From the NCBI RefSeq assembly GCF_900178005.1, contig NZ_FXBS01000005.1:372001-436000 (forward strand): a stretch of DNA of 64,000 bases. The letters are read 5' to 3'. The stretch's first letter is position 1, and every line of letters begins with the position of its first letter. Shown piece by piece: positions 52,400 to 62,007 of this stretch. Below the pieces are notes generated by a model. The model saw only the letters and a program-made list of their open reading frames with translations, did not search any database and was not told the DNA's origin. The position numbers were made by a program, and so were the translations under genes. This DNA comes from Tuberibacillus sp. Marseille-P3662. GTDB taxonomy: Bacteria; Bacillota; Bacilli; Bacillales; Sporolactobacillaceae.

Positions 52400-53374
52400 G
52401 TGTCTAACGCGGTTAATCAGAAAGAACTAACATCTCCCGTTGTCTGTATAGGGGGAGCGAATGTTGACAAAAAATTATATATCAAAAATGAAATCGTTAA
52501 CAAAACATCTAACCCAGTCACCTCTTCTAAATCGGTTGGTGGAGTAGCAAGGAATATAGCTGAAAACTTAGGGCGTTTAGGGGAAGACGTGATATTGCTT
52601 TCAACGAGAGGTTATGATTCAGATTGGTTGGATATTGAACAGCTGTCTTCACCTTTTATGAATGTGGACTATGTTCATGATTTAGAAAATTTCGCCACAG
52701 GTTCCTATACAGCCGTTTTAGATAAAAACGGTGATTTATCGATCGCCCTGGCGGATATGGACATTTTTGATCACATGACACCTGAGCTCCTTTTAAAAAA
52801 TACTGATATTCTTCTCAAAGCTAAATGTATTGTAGTCGATTTGAATTGCCCAAGTGAGACCATTGATTTTCTTTGTACATTCACAACTGAACACGATATC
52901 CCATTCGTCATTATTCCTGTTTCGTCTCCAAAAATGAATAGGCTTTCAAATACCTTGAATGCTGTGAATTGGCTGATTGTAAATAAAGATGAAACGGAAA
53001 ATTTCATGAATATTGAGATAAAAGATAAAAGGGATTGGAAGAACTCTGTTAAGAAGTGGCTTGATTTGGGTGTTAAACAAGTTATTGTAACGAATGGATC
53101 AGCGGGTGTCATGACAGGGACCACGAATGGAGAGATTCATTACTTTCCGGCTATTGAGACACCAAGGGTTGTCGATGTTACGGGTGCAGGAGATTCCTTT
53201 TGTGCAGGTGTTATTTATGCCTGGTTACAAGAACAACCATTTGATTTTATTATCAAATCTGGATTGATGAATGCACACAAAACAATCATGTCAAAAGACA
53301 CAGTCCGGCAAAAATTATCAGAAGACCAATTTTATTCAGACATGGAGGCGTTTTCAAATGAAGCAATATATTGA
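52400..53374 (+). CDS. psuK: Pseudouridine kinase (PfkB family)
   Basis: This is a 324-residue PfkB kinase that phosphorylates pseudouridine to pseudouridine 5'-phosphate. The N-terminal GGANVDKK and [15 protein letters not shown] match the pseudouridine kinase type, and the catalytic VTGAGDSF motif is intact near residue 260. I chose GTG 52400, six bases after AGGGGGTG; the ATG at 52346 overlaps the -35 box. The psuG gene starts inside its last 17 bases, so the two enzymes are coupled. Its N-terminal paralogue upstream has lost the GAGD motif. Confidence 0.87.
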   Translation: MSNAVNQKELTSPVVCIGGANVDKKLYIKNEIVNKTSNPVTSSKSVGGVARNIAENLGRLGEDVILLSTRGYDSDWLDIEQLSSPFMNVDYVHDLENFATGSYTAVLDKNGDLSIALADMDIFDHMTPELLLKNTDILLKAKCIVVDLNCPSETIDFLCTFTTEHDIPFVIIPVSSPKMNRLSNTLNAVNWLIVNKDETENFMNIEIKDKRDWKNSVKKWLDLGVKQVIVTNGSAGVMTGTTNGEIHYFPAIETPRVVDVTGAGDSFCAGVIYAWLQEQPFDFIIKSGLMNAHKTIMSKDTVRQKLSEDQFYSDMEAFSNEAIY

Positions 53375-54293
53375 ACTATCCGAAGAGGTCCAACAAGCAA
53401 AAGCAGAAGGGAAGGCCATTGTTGCCTTAGAATCCACCATTATTTCTCACGGCATGCCTTATCCACAAAATATTGAAATGGCTCGTGAGGTTGAACAAAT
53501 TGTTCGTGATAACGGTGCCGTTCCGGCGACCATTGCTATCATGGATGGCACAATCAAAGTTGGCTTAACTGCTGAAGAGCTCGAGCTATTTGGACAAAGT
53601 TCTGATGTAGCTAAAGTTTCAAGACGTGATTTGCCCCATATTATTGCGACAAAACAACTAGGCGCAACAACTGTGGCCACAACCATGATTTGTGCTGATT
53701 TAGCTGATATCAAAATCTTTGTGACGGGTGGTATTGGCGGGGTTCATAGAGGGGCTGAAACAACTATGGATATCTCGGCTGATCTTGAAGAACTCGCTCA
53801 AACGGACGTCGCGGTCGTTTGTGCCGGTGCCAAGTCAATTCTAGATTTAGCTCTAACATTAGAGTACCTCGAAACAAAAGGGGTTCCTGTCATTGGATAT
53901 GAAACAGAAGTCTTACCAGCCTTTTATACAAGAACAAGTGACCATCCGCTAAATTTCTCCACGGATTCAGTTGATGTTATTGCTGATGTATTAAAAACGA
54001 AATGGGACCTTAACCTTAAGGGTGGCGCTGTCATCGCTAATCCAATTCCTGAGGAATATGCCATGGATCAAACTTATATTGATGGCATTATCAATCAAGC
54101 TATTAAAGAAGCAGAAGACAATCAAATTTCCGGTAAAGACAGCACACCATTTTTGCTAGCGAAAGTTAAGGAATTAACGAACGGTAAAAGCCTTGATGCG
54201 AATATAGAATTAGTTAAACACAATACAAAAGTCGGTACACAAATCGCAGTTTGTTTTAATAACCAAGCTCAAATAATACCAAATCAGTTCTGA
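53358..54293 (+). CDS. psuG: Pseudouridine-5'-phosphate glycosidase
   Basis: This 311-residue enzyme splits the C-C glycosidic bond of pseudouridine 5'-phosphate into uracil and ribose 5-phosphate. Family motifs are [16 protein letters not shown] (E25), [18 protein letters not shown] and the lysine in [12 protein letters not shown] 53358 follows GGAGG and gives the family's usual N-terminus; the ATG at 53271 lies within psuK and lacks a ribosome site. It overlaps psuK by 17 bases. With psuK and the CNT transporter it forms a salvage route for RNA-derived pseudouridine. Confidence 0.93.
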   Translation: MKQYIELSEEVQQAKAEGKAIVALESTIISHGMPYPQNIEMAREVEQIVRDNGAVPATIAIMDGTIKVGLTAEELELFGQSSDVAKVSRRDLPHIIATKQLGATTVATTMICADLADIKIFVTGGIGGVHRGAETTMDISADLEELAQTDVAVVCAGAKSILDLALTLEYLETKGVPVIGYETEVLPAFYTRTSDHPLNFSTDSVDVIADVLKTKWDLNLKGGAVIANPIPEEYAMDQTYIDGIINQAIKEAEDNQISGKDSTPFLLAKVKELTNGKSLDANIELVKHNTKVGTQIAVCFNNQAQIIPNQF

Positions 54294-54306
54294 TATAAGA
54301 GCCACT

Positions 54307-54369
54307 CAACTTCTATAAAGTTAATTGTTACGGCATTGATAACCGCTATACTTTATAGAAGTTGTTTTT
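54307..54369 (+). terminator. Terminator after psuG with long loop
   Basis: CAACTTCTATAAAG pairs with CTTTATAGAAGTTG over 14 bp, followed by TTTTTA. The 30-base loop may fold further (GTTA/TAAC). Confidence 0.85.
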
Positions 54370-54378
54370 AACAGTGTT

Positions 54379-54392
54379 TGAAAACGATATCA
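54379..54392 (+). promoter_or_regulatory. cre-like site before the nucleoside transporter gene
   Basis: TGAAAACGATATCA matches 13 of 14 positions of the cre consensus and ends 20 bases before the transporter start codon, suggesting CcpA repression of nucleoside uptake. Confidence 0.55.
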
Positions 54393-54412
54393 TATAAAAG
54401 GAGCAACTGAGT

Positions 54413-55594
54413 ATGAATATTATATTCTTGATAACAGGCATTTTGCTTGCCTTTGTTATTGCCTTTATATTTAGTAATAATAGGAGAGAAATTAAATATA
54501 AACGTATTCTCATAATGTTGGCAGTCCAAATTCTATTAGTTTATTTTATGATGAATACGAGTATCGGTCTTATTGCTATTGCTCAAGTGGGAGAGTTGTT
54601 TGAGAAGTTAATGGCCATTGCCGATGCAGGCGTCCAGTTTGTGTTTGGAGGTATGGTGAACGAAGGAGCATCGACGTTTTTCTTTACAGCCTTATTACCC
54701 CTCGTCTTCATTTCGGTATTAATAGGTATAGTCAACTATATCAAAGTATTGCCTTTTGTCATCAAATATATAGGATTAGTTTTAAGTAAAATCACAGGAA
54801 TGGGTAAGCTGGAAAGCTACTTTGCCGTATCCACGGCTGTATTTGGACAACCGGAAGTGTTCTTAACCATTATCAAACAAATTCCTTTACTATCGCAAAA
54901 ACGGCTTTACACTATTTGTACGTCTGCCATGAGTGCTGTCAGTATGGCAATGGTTGGGTCTTATATGACCATGCTGGAGCCAAAATACGTAGTCACTGCA
55001 GTTGTATTGAATATTTTTAGCGCGCTTATTATTGCGAATATTATCAATCCATATGACTTGGATGACGAAGATGATTTACTACAGACTGAAGAAAGTGCAA
55101 GAGTCCCTTTTTTCCAGATGGTTGGGGACAGCGTTATGGATGGTTTTAAAATTGCAATTACCGTTGCCGCCATGCTTTTAGGCTTTATTGCCCTGATGGA
55201 ATTGGTTAATGTGATATTTCAAAGCTTATTTGATGTTTCCTTCCAGACGGTGATGGGCTATGTCTTTGCACCAATCGCTTTCCTAATGGGGGTCCCATGG
55301 GGAGAAGCCGTACAAGCAGGGGGTATAATGGCTACCAAACTTGTTACTAATGAATTTGTTGCGATGTTAAGCTTTGGTGATATTTCAGAGCATCTTTCTG
55401 AAAAAACCGTCGCCATTGTATCTGTTTATTTAGTCAGTTTTGCTAACTTTGGTACTGTGGGGATTATATCAGGTTCAATTAAATCTATCAGTGAAGAACA
55501 AGGGAGTTACGTTTCGAAATTTGCTTTAAAACTATTACTAGGAGCTACACTAGCTTCCGTCATATCAGGTACCATTATGGGATTAGTTATTTAA
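54413..55594 (+). CDS. Concentrative nucleoside transporter (CNT/NupC family)
   Basis: This 393-residue membrane protein has about 8-10 helices and the CNT landmarks: FVFGGMVNEGASTFFFTALLPLVF near residue 75, FGQPEVFLTI (the QxEA-type motif), TSAMSAVSMAMVGSYM near residue 165, and the C-terminal SFANFGTVGIISGSI. It would import nucleosides such as pseudouridine with protons or sodium. It follows the psuG terminator and carries its own cre-like site, and the nucleoside hydrolase gene follows by about 20 bases. The specific nucleoside is inferred from neighbours. Confidence 0.88.
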   Translation: MNIIFLITGILLAFVIAFIFSNNRREIKYKRILIMLAVQILLVYFMMNTSIGLIAIAQVGELFEKLMAIADAGVQFVFGGMVNEGASTFFFTALLPLVFISVLIGIVNYIKVLPFVIKYIGLVLSKITGMGKLESYFAVSTAVFGQPEVFLTIIKQIPLLSQKRLYTICTSAMSAVSMAMVGSYMTMLEPKYVVTAVVLNIFSALIIANIINPYDLDDEDDLLQTEESARVPFFQMVGDSVMDGFKIAITVAAMLLGFIALMELVNVIFQSLFDVSFQTVMGYVFAPIAFLMGVPWGEAVQAGGIMATKLVTNEFVAMLSFGDISEHLSEKTVAIVSVYLVSFANFGTVGIISGSIKSISEEQGSYVSKFALKLLLGATLASVISGTIMGLVI

Positions 55595-55616
55595 TATTAA
55601 TATAGAGGTGAAAGTG

Positions 55617-56546
55617 ATGACAACGAGAAATATAATTATGGATTGTGATCCAGGACATGATGATGCGATTGCGATGATACTAGCTGCCGCTCAGCCAGAA
55701 TTGAATATTCTGGGGATCACTACTGTCACCGGAAATTCAGATATTGATAAAACGACGATGAATGCGTTGAAAATTTGTGAATTGGTTTCATTAACTGATG
55801 TTGTTGTTTCAAAAGGGGCGAGTGAACCATTAGTTCGATGGCGTGAAAACGCCCCTGAGATTCATGGGGATTCAGGTTTGGATGGTCCAGAGCTGCCTGA
55901 GCCTTCACTGAGCTGGGGGGAGGAACATGGTTCTGACACCATTATAAGACTGACAAAAGAGTCAAAAGAGCCGGTGACTATTCTGCCAACAGGACCTTTA
56001 ACCAATATTGCTTTAGCCTTATCAAAAGCGCCAGAGATTAAGGACAATATTGAAGAGATCGTCCTTATGGGTGGTGGTACTTTTGGTAACTGGACACCTA
56101 CTGCTGAATTTAATATTTGGGCTGACCCCGAAGCTGCAAAGAAAGTATTTAATAGTGGGATTTCTACAACAGTTATGGGATTAGATATAACACATCAAGC
56201 GTTAGCAACCAAAGAAGTGATTGATCAGGTGAATGCAATTGATAATCATGTTGCTAACATAGTCGGTGAATTATTGACGTATTTTGCCTCAACCTATAAA
56301 GAGGTGTTTGATTTCGATGGGGCACCTGTACATGATGTCTTGACTGTTGCCTATTGTGTTGCACCAGAACTTTTTGCGACTAAGGACGTTAATATTGCGG
56401 TAGAAACGAAAGGAGAGTATACAGAAGGGACAACGCTCATTGATCTTCAAGGGGTCACTGGCAGAAAGGTTAATGCAAAGTTTGGATTAGAACTTGATGT
56501 AGAAGGCTTTTGGCAGCTAATGATTGAGGCATTAAAAACGTACTAG
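55617..56546 (+). CDS. Nucleoside hydrolase
   Basis: This 309-residue enzyme hydrolyses the N-glycosidic bond of ribonucleosides. The calcium-binding signature DCDPGHDDAIAM lies at residues 9-20, followed by NILGITTVTGN and the NIALALSKAPE region; the C-terminal DLQGVTGRKVNA is also typical. ATG 55617 is seven bases after GAGGTG; GTG 55608 overlaps that site. It is coupled to the transporter gene. Since psuG handles the C-nucleoside pseudouridine, this enzyme would deal with ordinary N-nucleosides taken up by the same carrier. Confidence 0.9.
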   Translation: MTTRNIIMDCDPGHDDAIAMILAAAQPELNILGITTVTGNSDIDKTTMNALKICELVSLTDVVVSKGASEPLVRWRENAPEIHGDSGLDGPELPEPSLSWGEEHGSDTIIRLTKESKEPVTILPTGPLTNIALALSKAPEIKDNIEEIVLMGGGTFGNWTPTAEFNIWADPEAAKKVFNSGISTTVMGLDITHQALATKEVIDQVNAIDNHVANIVGELLTYFASTYKEVFDFDGAPVHDVLTVAYCVAPELFATKDVNIAVETKGEYTEGTTLIDLQGVTGRKVNAKFGLELDVEGFWQLMIEALKTY

Positions 56547-56618
56547 AATCTCATTCACCGCGGGAGTGCCATTAAGCAGTTAGAAAGTCAGGTAAACGAT
56601 TTGTTTTAACGCTATATT

Positions 56619-56727
<109 letters not shown>

Positions 56728-56756
56728 TAACCATATTCAATTTGGAAATAAGTAAA

Positions 56757-56802
56757 AAGGAAGCCCTGTTTTGTCGGTCGAAAGACAAAACAGGGCTTCC
56801 TT
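56757..56802. terminator. Bidirectional terminator, copy of the aco terminator
   Basis: AAGCCCTGTTTTGTC pairs perfectly with GACAAAACAGGGCTT (15 bp), flanked by AAAAAGG and CCTTT. It resembles the hairpin at 40963 and lies between a rightward relic and the leftward IclR gene. Confidence 0.85.
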
Positions 56803-56836
56803 TATCATATACATTCGGATGTTCTGTTGACAATCT

Positions 56837-57634
56837 TTAATACTGTGAAAAACTTGAAATTCCTTTACTGATTTTGTCGGCTGCTGTTAACAGCAGGGGC
56901 AAGTATGCTTCCTTCAATGTTTCCTTGCTAATTCTACCAGCATGTGCCGAACAATTGATGGCTGCGATGACTTTTCCATCAGTGTTTTTAATAGGGACTG
57001 CAATGGAACGGAGTCCTTCTTCAAGCTGCTGTTCTACTAATGCCCATCCTCTTTCACGAACATGATTGAGATTCTCTATTAATTCTTCTTGGGTCGTTAT
57101 CGTATTATCGGTATATTTATCAAAAGTGGCATTATCTAAAAACTGGTTAAAACCATCTTGTGACAGATGGGCTAATAAGACATGTCCCATAGATGTGGCG
57201 TAAGCAGGCAAGCGAGATCCGACATTTAAATTGATTGTCATGATTCTTTTCGTTGGAACACGCGCAACATAAATAATATCCGTACCATCCAAAACTGCAA
57301 TTGAACTTGACTCGCCTGTCTCAACAACAAAGTCCCTCATAAACGGATGAGCGATATTCCATATGTTTTGGGAGGAAAGATAAGCATAACCCAATGTTAA
57401 TGTATGGGCTGTCAGTGAATAAACACCATTCATTGATTTGGCAAAACCAAGATGCTCTAGAGTCAAAAGGATTCTGCGTGCAGTTGGTCTGGATAGCCCG
57501 GTGACCCGTGCGGCCTCACTAATGGTTAATGTCTGGGTTTCTTCCGAAAATGCCTGGATGACGTTGAGTCCTTTTTCTAATGATTGGATATAATCTTGAG
57601 ATTTATTGAAATTGTTCGAACCTTCCATTGACAA
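56837..57634 (-). CDS. IclR-family transcriptional regulator
   Basis: This 265-residue regulator has an IclR winged-helix domain at about residues 17-75 (LEKGLNVIQAF, LTISEAARVTGLSRPTARRIL) and an effector domain over 95-260 with SRLPAYATSMGHVLLA and AINCSAHAGRIS. IclR proteins bind small aromatic or organic acids. TTG 57634 has GGGAGG eight bases upstream; the ATG at 57628 is too far from it, and the ATG at 57685 lies in the promoter region. It is divergent from the hydroxyacyl-CoA dehydrogenase operon and most likely controls it through the 12-bp inverted repeat between them. Confidence 0.88.
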   Translation of the reverse strand: MSMEGSNNFNKSQDYIQSLEKGLNVIQAFSEETQTLTISEAARVTGLSRPTARRILLTLEHLGFAKSMNGVYSLTAHTLTLGYAYLSSQNIWNIAHPFMRDFVVETGESSSIAVLDGTDIIYVARVPTKRIMTINLNVGSRLPAYATSMGHVLLAHLSQDGFNQFLDNATFDKYTDNTITTQEELIENLNHVRERGWALVEQQLEEGLRSIAVPIKNTDGKVIAAINCSAHAGRISKETLKEAYLPLLLTAADKISKGISSFSQY

Positions 57635-57671
57635 TTGATATGCCTCCCATGCTATAATATGTACGCATAAT

Positions 57672-57702
57672 AAAATATTGTACACATAGCGTACAATATT
57701 TT
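57672..57702. promoter_or_regulatory. IclR operator, perfect 12-bp inverted repeat
   Basis: AAAATATTGTAC and GTACAATATTTT are exact inverses separated by seven bases. The site lies 38 bases upstream of the IclR start and about 200 bases upstream of the divergent operon. Confidence 0.7.
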
Positions 57703-57906
57703 ATTTGTTTTAGCAAGTGTTTTAATGAGCCATGATAAATTTTTCATTGATGAGAAAAGCCATTCACATCTTGAAGGAGGAGATATAGATATCAGTAACC
57801 ATTTTTATAAAGTTGGATGCAATGGCTAGAGTTAACACAGGTTTGATTCAGTAAGTTCATGGAGTTAGCTATGTTTTGCAAAAAGGATTTATTTGGGGAT
57901 GAGTAA

Positions 57907-58860
57907 ATGATTGAATCTGTCGCAGTTATTGGTGCTGGTAATATGGGCAGGAGTATAGCCCAATTTTTGTTACAAAACAATGTAAACGTTTTATTAATCG
58001 ATGAAAATGACAATGTTGCAAGACATGCCGAAGTATCAATTAAAAACCAGTTAGAGAAGTTGCATGAAAAAAATTGTTTGGATGAAATGTCAGCTTATGA
58101 TCTTTCTAATCTCGAAATCGGTTATGGATTACCAGCTAGATTGACAGCTGATCTAGTTATTGAAGCTATTCCGGAAAAATTGGCATGGAAGCAGAATCTG
58201 TTTTTGAAGTTGGAAGACCTATGCAGTACAGATACACTATTTGCGACAAACACGTCAGGTCTATCCATTTCTGAAATCGCTTTAAATTTGGATTATCCAG
58301 AACGTTTGATTGGCACACATTTTTTTACACCTGCAGCCATTATACCGTTGGTAGAGGTCGTCAAAGGCCGTGAGACTTCTGATGCAACAGCGGGTTATAT
58401 CGTGGACTATTTAAACGAATTGGGGAAGAAGCCTGTCCTGTTGCAAAAGGAAGTTCCGGGTTTTATCGGTAACCGGATCCAACATGCGATTGCTAGAGAA
58501 GCGATATCCTTACTGGAATCAGGAGTAGCGTCTGCTGAGGATATTGATACCGTTGTCAAATGGAGTATTGGTCTTCGCATGGTGCTGACAGGACCCATTG
58601 AACAGCGGGATATCAATGGTCTGGATATTCATTATGATATTGCATCTTATTTGTATAAAGATTTGAGTCATTCGGCAGCCCCATCTCCATTGTTAAAAGA
58701 AAAGGTAGATCAAGGGGAAACCGGATTAAAGGCTGGCAAAGGGTTTTATGATTGGGAGACAAAAGATGATAGAAATGATGTTAAAAATAAAGATGAGCAA
58801 TTAATTGAGTTGATTCAGACAATCGGACAAAACAAGGAAACAGGGGGGCCTTTAGGATGA
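57907..58860 (+). CDS. 3-hydroxyacyl-CoA dehydrogenase family protein
   Basis: This is a 317-residue NAD-dependent dehydrogenase. The Rossmann motif GAGNMG lies at residues 9-14, NTSGLSISE near 117 and GTHFFTPAAIIPLVEVV near 136, with the catalytic histidine of the family. The C-terminal domain contains VPGFIGNRIQHAIAREA and ends in a short Asp/Lys-rich tail. Related enzymes oxidise 3-hydroxyacyl-CoA, L-carnitine or L-gulonate. It heads an operon with a short-chain fatty acid transporter and CoA-transferase genes, which suggests a 3-hydroxy acid substrate. Its stop overlaps the transporter start by four bases. Confidence 0.85.
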   Translation: MIESVAVIGAGNMGRSIAQFLLQNNVNVLLIDENDNVARHAEVSIKNQLEKLHEKNCLDEMSAYDLSNLEIGYGLPARLTADLVIEAIPEKLAWKQNLFLKLEDLCSTDTLFATNTSGLSISEIALNLDYPERLIGTHFFTPAAIIPLVEVVKGRETSDATAGYIVDYLNELGKKPVLLQKEVPGFIGNRIQHAIAREAISLLESGVASAEDIDTVVKWSIGLRMVLTGPIEQRDINGLDIHYDIASYLYKDLSHSAAPSPLLKEKVDQGETGLKAGKGFYDWETKDDRNDVKNKDEQLIELIQTIGQNKETGGPLG

Positions 58861-60194
58861 AAAGAGCGACAAACCTTTTTACAAATTTGGTAAATAAGTA
58901 TTTACCTGACCCGTTTGTTATAGCCATTGGACTGACCATTGTATCGATCATCTTAGCCATGACTGTGCAAGGGGCTGGTTTTATAGAGACAACCGCTTAT
59001 TGGGGTGATGGTTTTTGGGATCTATTATCCTTCACCATGCAAATGACGGTGATTTTGCTTACAGGGTATGTATTAGCCAAAACACCGGCGGTTGATAAGA
59101 CCATTGATAAGTCGATTTCCAAGATCAGAAAACCATCCACAGCGATCGTGACAGCTACTTTGTTTGGAGGCATTGGAAGTCTATTTAACTGGGGATTTGG
59201 GTTAGTCATCGGTGGTATTGTGGCACAAAAGTTGGCCATACAGGTCAAAGGCGTCCACTATCCATTAATTATTGCAGCTGGATATAGTGGGTTTGCCCTT
59301 TATGGTTCGGGAGTGTCTGGAACAATCCCCGTAACCATTGCAACTCCTGGTCATTTCCTTGAAGAACAGATGGGAACCATTCCGATGAGTGAAACGATTT
59401 TTTCTTTGCCAATGATTCTTATGACCTTAGCCATATTAATTACACTACCTATATTAAATGCTAAGCTTCATCCTAAGAAAAAAGAAGAGATTATCGAAAT
59501 TGATCCTAAGATTGTGGAAGAGGTTACAGATGCCGCAAAGGAGTCCGCGAGTGCGGAAGAGCAGACATTTGCTAATCGTATGAATCATAGTTATGTATTT
59601 GGTATTAGTATTGGTGTTTTAGGCCTTATCTATATTGTGACCCATTTTATTCAAGGGGGTTCATTGGATCTAAATACAGTGAACTTTATCATGTTATTTC
59701 TTGGCATTTTATTAATGGGGACGCCTGCACGATACTTAAGTGCTGTATCGGATGGCATTAAAACCGTAGCAGGTATTGTCTTACAATATCCATTTTATGC
59801 AGGGATTATGGCTATTTTAGTTGGATCCGGATTAATTACGACGTTTGCTCATTGGTTTGCAAGCTTTTCCACGGGGGCCACTTTACCATTTTGGAGCTTA
59901 ATTAGTGCATTCCTTGTCAATATATTAGCACCTTCGGGTGGAGGCCAATGGGCTGTTCAGGGTCCGGTTATGATTCAGGCAGCTGAGGAGCTGGGCGCTT
60001 CACTTAATCAAACGGCAATGGCTGTTATGCTTGGGGACGCTTGGAATAATATGGTCCAACCATTCTGGATCTTGCCTGTATTGGCTATATCAAAATTACC
60101 TTTAAAAGCTGTCATGGGCTATATGGTCGTCATTATGCTATGGCTTGGGGTTGTCTTCGGCGCCTCCTTCCTGCTTTGGGGCTTTCTCGGGTAG
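58857..60194 (+). CDS. atoE: Short-chain fatty acid transporter (AtoE family)
   Basis: This 445-residue membrane protein has about 11-12 segments and the AtoE pattern: NKYLPDPFVIAIGLT near the N-terminus, SFTMQMTVILLTGYVLA, FNWGFGLVIGG near residue 105, APSGGGQWAVQGP near 360 and LGDAWNNMVQPFW near 390. The family imports acetoacetate, butyrate and similar acids. It overlaps the dehydrogenase gene by four bases, so the substrate of that operon is probably a small carboxylic acid. With AtoD/AtoA-type CoA-transferase genes at the end of the operon the parallel to the ato system is strong. Confidence 0.9.
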   Translation: MKRATNLFTNLVNKYLPDPFVIAIGLTIVSIILAMTVQGAGFIETTAYWGDGFWDLLSFTMQMTVILLTGYVLAKTPAVDKTIDKSISKIRKPSTAIVTATLFGGIGSLFNWGFGLVIGGIVAQKLAIQVKGVHYPLIIAAGYSGFALYGSGVSGTIPVTIATPGHFLEEQMGTIPMSETIFSLPMILMTLAILITLPILNAKLHPKKKEEIIEIDPKIVEEVTDAAKESASAEEQTFANRMNHSYVFGISIGVLGLIYIVTHFIQGGSLDLNTVNFIMLFLGILLMGTPARYLSAVSDGIKTVAGIVLQYPFYAGIMAILVGSGLITTFAHWFASFSTGATLPFWSLISAFLVNILAPSGGGQWAVQGPVMIQAAEELGASLNQTAMAVMLGDAWNNMVQPFWILPVLAISKLPLKAVMGYMVVIMLWLGVVFGASFLLWGFLG

Positions 60195-60233
60195 TGTTAA
60201 TCAATAGATATTAGTAAAAAGGAGTGGACTTTG

Positions 60234-61283
60234 ATGCAAGCCGTTGTTAAGTCTAATGACCAACCTTATGAACTGTCGGTAACGGATTTACCAAAACCGA
60301 ACATTAAAGATAGGGAAGTTTTAGTTAAAGTGAATCGTGTCGGGATCTGCGGTAGTGATTTGCATATGTATGCGGGCCATGAAGGGTATGACTGGATATC
60401 CTATCCGCTCGTATTGGGGCATGAGATAACCGGCACTGTAATAGAGACGAGTAATCAAGCTTTGCAGGACCGACGTGTTGTCATCAATCCATATGTTCCT
60501 TGCGGGGAATGTAACTATTGTCTTCGTGGTGAAGGTAATCGTTGTGATCATAATGCTTTCTTTACAAACAAGAAAGCGCCGAAATCATTGCAATATGGTT
60601 TTAGGCAACATGGTGGGATGGCAGAATTCATTGCTGTTCCTGAAGAAAATGTTGTTCCAATCTCTGATAAGGTTTCGGATAATGTTGCAGCCGTAGCAGA
60701 AGCGATAGCTGTTGGACTTACAGCAGTGGAGAAGACAGCGGTCACCGGGAAATCTGTTGTCATATTCGGCCCCGGACCCATTGGATTAGGTGTAGCGAGT
60801 CTATTAGTCGGGATGCAGGCTGACAATATCGTTATGGTAGGCGTTCCAGGCGATGAAATGAGACTGGAAAAGGCAAAGGAATTAGGCGTCCATCATACCG
60901 TGATAACCTCTGAAACCATCGTTGATGATTTATTAAATATAAATCATGGATATGATGGGGTCATCGATTGTTCCGGACATCATTCGGTGCCGAGAAATGC
61001 CGTTAAGGTTTTAAAAAAAGGCGGTGATCTTGTATTGGTGGGTATTTCCACTAACACATTTTCAATAGAAATGGATCAAATCGTTCGCGGAGAGATACAA
61101 ATTAAGGGCAGTTATGGAATCACCGGGGCAACATTTAGACGAACGCTGGACTATGCGGCAGATGAGGCTTTTCCTTTTGACAAACTTGTTTCCGAAGATT
61201 ATGACATTGCAAGTGTTAAACAGGCTTTTGATGGGGCATTAAATAAAGCGGCAGGCAAAATTGTATTAAAAATTAGTGAGTAG
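60234..61283 (+). CDS. Zinc-dependent medium-chain alcohol/polyol dehydrogenase
   Basis: This 349-residue MDR-family enzyme has the catalytic zinc ligands C39, H63 and E64 (GICGSDLH, GHEITG) and four structural-zinc cysteines C90, C93, C96 and C104. The cofactor motif GPGPIGLG lies near residue 177. It resembles sorbitol, threonine and butanediol dehydrogenases. ATG 60234 follows AAGGAG with nine bases; TTG 60231 is possible. In the operon it would interconvert a secondary alcohol and ketone, perhaps preparing the acid for CoA activation. The substrate is not known. Confidence 0.87.
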   Translation: MQAVVKSNDQPYELSVTDLPKPNIKDREVLVKVNRVGICGSDLHMYAGHEGYDWISYPLVLGHEITGTVIETSNQALQDRRVVINPYVPCGECNYCLRGEGNRCDHNAFFTNKKAPKSLQYGFRQHGGMAEFIAVPEENVVPISDKVSDNVAAVAEAIAVGLTAVEKTAVTGKSVVIFGPGPIGLGVASLLVGMQADNIVMVGVPGDEMRLEKAKELGVHHTVITSETIVDDLLNINHGYDGVIDCSGHHSVPRNAVKVLKKGGDLVLVGISTNTFSIEMDQIVRGEIQIKGSYGITGATFRRTLDYAADEAFPFDKLVSEDYDIASVKQAFDGALNKAAGKIVLKISE

Positions 61284-61298
61284 ACAGGAGGCGTTTGT

Positions 61299-61985
61299 AT
61301 GAATGTTATTGATCTGACGTTGGAACTTTATGATGGGCTTCAGTCATTTGCGAGTCATCCGCCTGTTCAAATCAAAGAACACTCTACTTTTGAAAATTCT
61401 AAAGATCGTTATATTCTCCCTTGTAAGGGGTTTGAGTCCCGGATGTTAGCATTTTCAGATCACAGCGGTACCCATATTGATGCACCCGTTCACTTTATTG
61501 AAGGTGGAGAATCTGCAAGTGAAATGGCATTGGAGAAAACGATGGGTGCTGGCCTTTTACTGGATGTTTCTGATTTTAAGGGTCCGGATGAGGCGGTTAC
61601 GAGCGAGATGCTGGATCAGGCAGAAGCAAGGCAAGGTGTACATGTCCAGGAAGGTGATATCCTCCTCATACGTACACGAAAAGGCACATGGGGTGATGAA
61701 GGATTTTTTAGTGAAAAAGCCTTTGCGAGAAGCGCCGGAGCATGGATCACGGGTAAGAAGGTCAAGACAGTAGGTTTGGATCTGCCGAATATTGATGTGA
61801 ATGACAATATGAAACGGGAAGTTCATTTAGAGGTCCTTGGCAAAAACATTTATATTGTTGAAAACTTAGTCAACCTTGAGAAATTGCCAAAGCAGGAACG
61901 CTTTCAATTCAATGCGACACCATTAAAAATGAAAAATGCGACAGCTTCCCCGGTCAGAGCGATTGCATTTGTGGAAGAGAAGTAA
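61299..61985 (+). CDS. Cyclase-family metal-dependent hydrolase (kynurenine-formamidase fold)
   Basis: This is a 228-residue enzyme with the signature HSGTHIDAPVHF: metal ligands H55, H59 and D61 and H65 nearby. A further conserved segment is VGLDLPNIDV. The family includes arylformamidase, isatin hydrolase and other enzymes that open amides or lactones or dehydrate. GGAGGCG precedes the ATG. It lies between the Zn-dehydrogenase and the carboxymuconolactone-decarboxylase-like gene, 16 bases after the former. Ring opening of a lactone or lactam intermediate would suit the operon, but this is inference. Confidence 0.83.
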   Translation: MNVIDLTLELYDGLQSFASHPPVQIKEHSTFENSKDRYILPCKGFESRMLAFSDHSGTHIDAPVHFIEGGESASEMALEKTMGAGLLLDVSDFKGPDEAVTSEMLDQAEARQGVHVQEGDILLIRTRKGTWGDEGFFSEKAFARSAGAWITGKKVKTVGLDLPNIDVNDNMKREVHLEVLGKNIYIVENLVNLEKLPKQERFQFNATPLKMKNATASPVRAIAFVEEK

Positions 61986-62007
61986 GTGATGAGGGAGGGA
62001 GCACTCC

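Noticed and set aside
57776-57830. Small gene after the GGAGGAG motif upstream of the hydroxyacyl-CoA dehydrogenase
   Set aside because: No ATG, GTG or TTG lies at correct spacing and the frame closes after about 15 codons.
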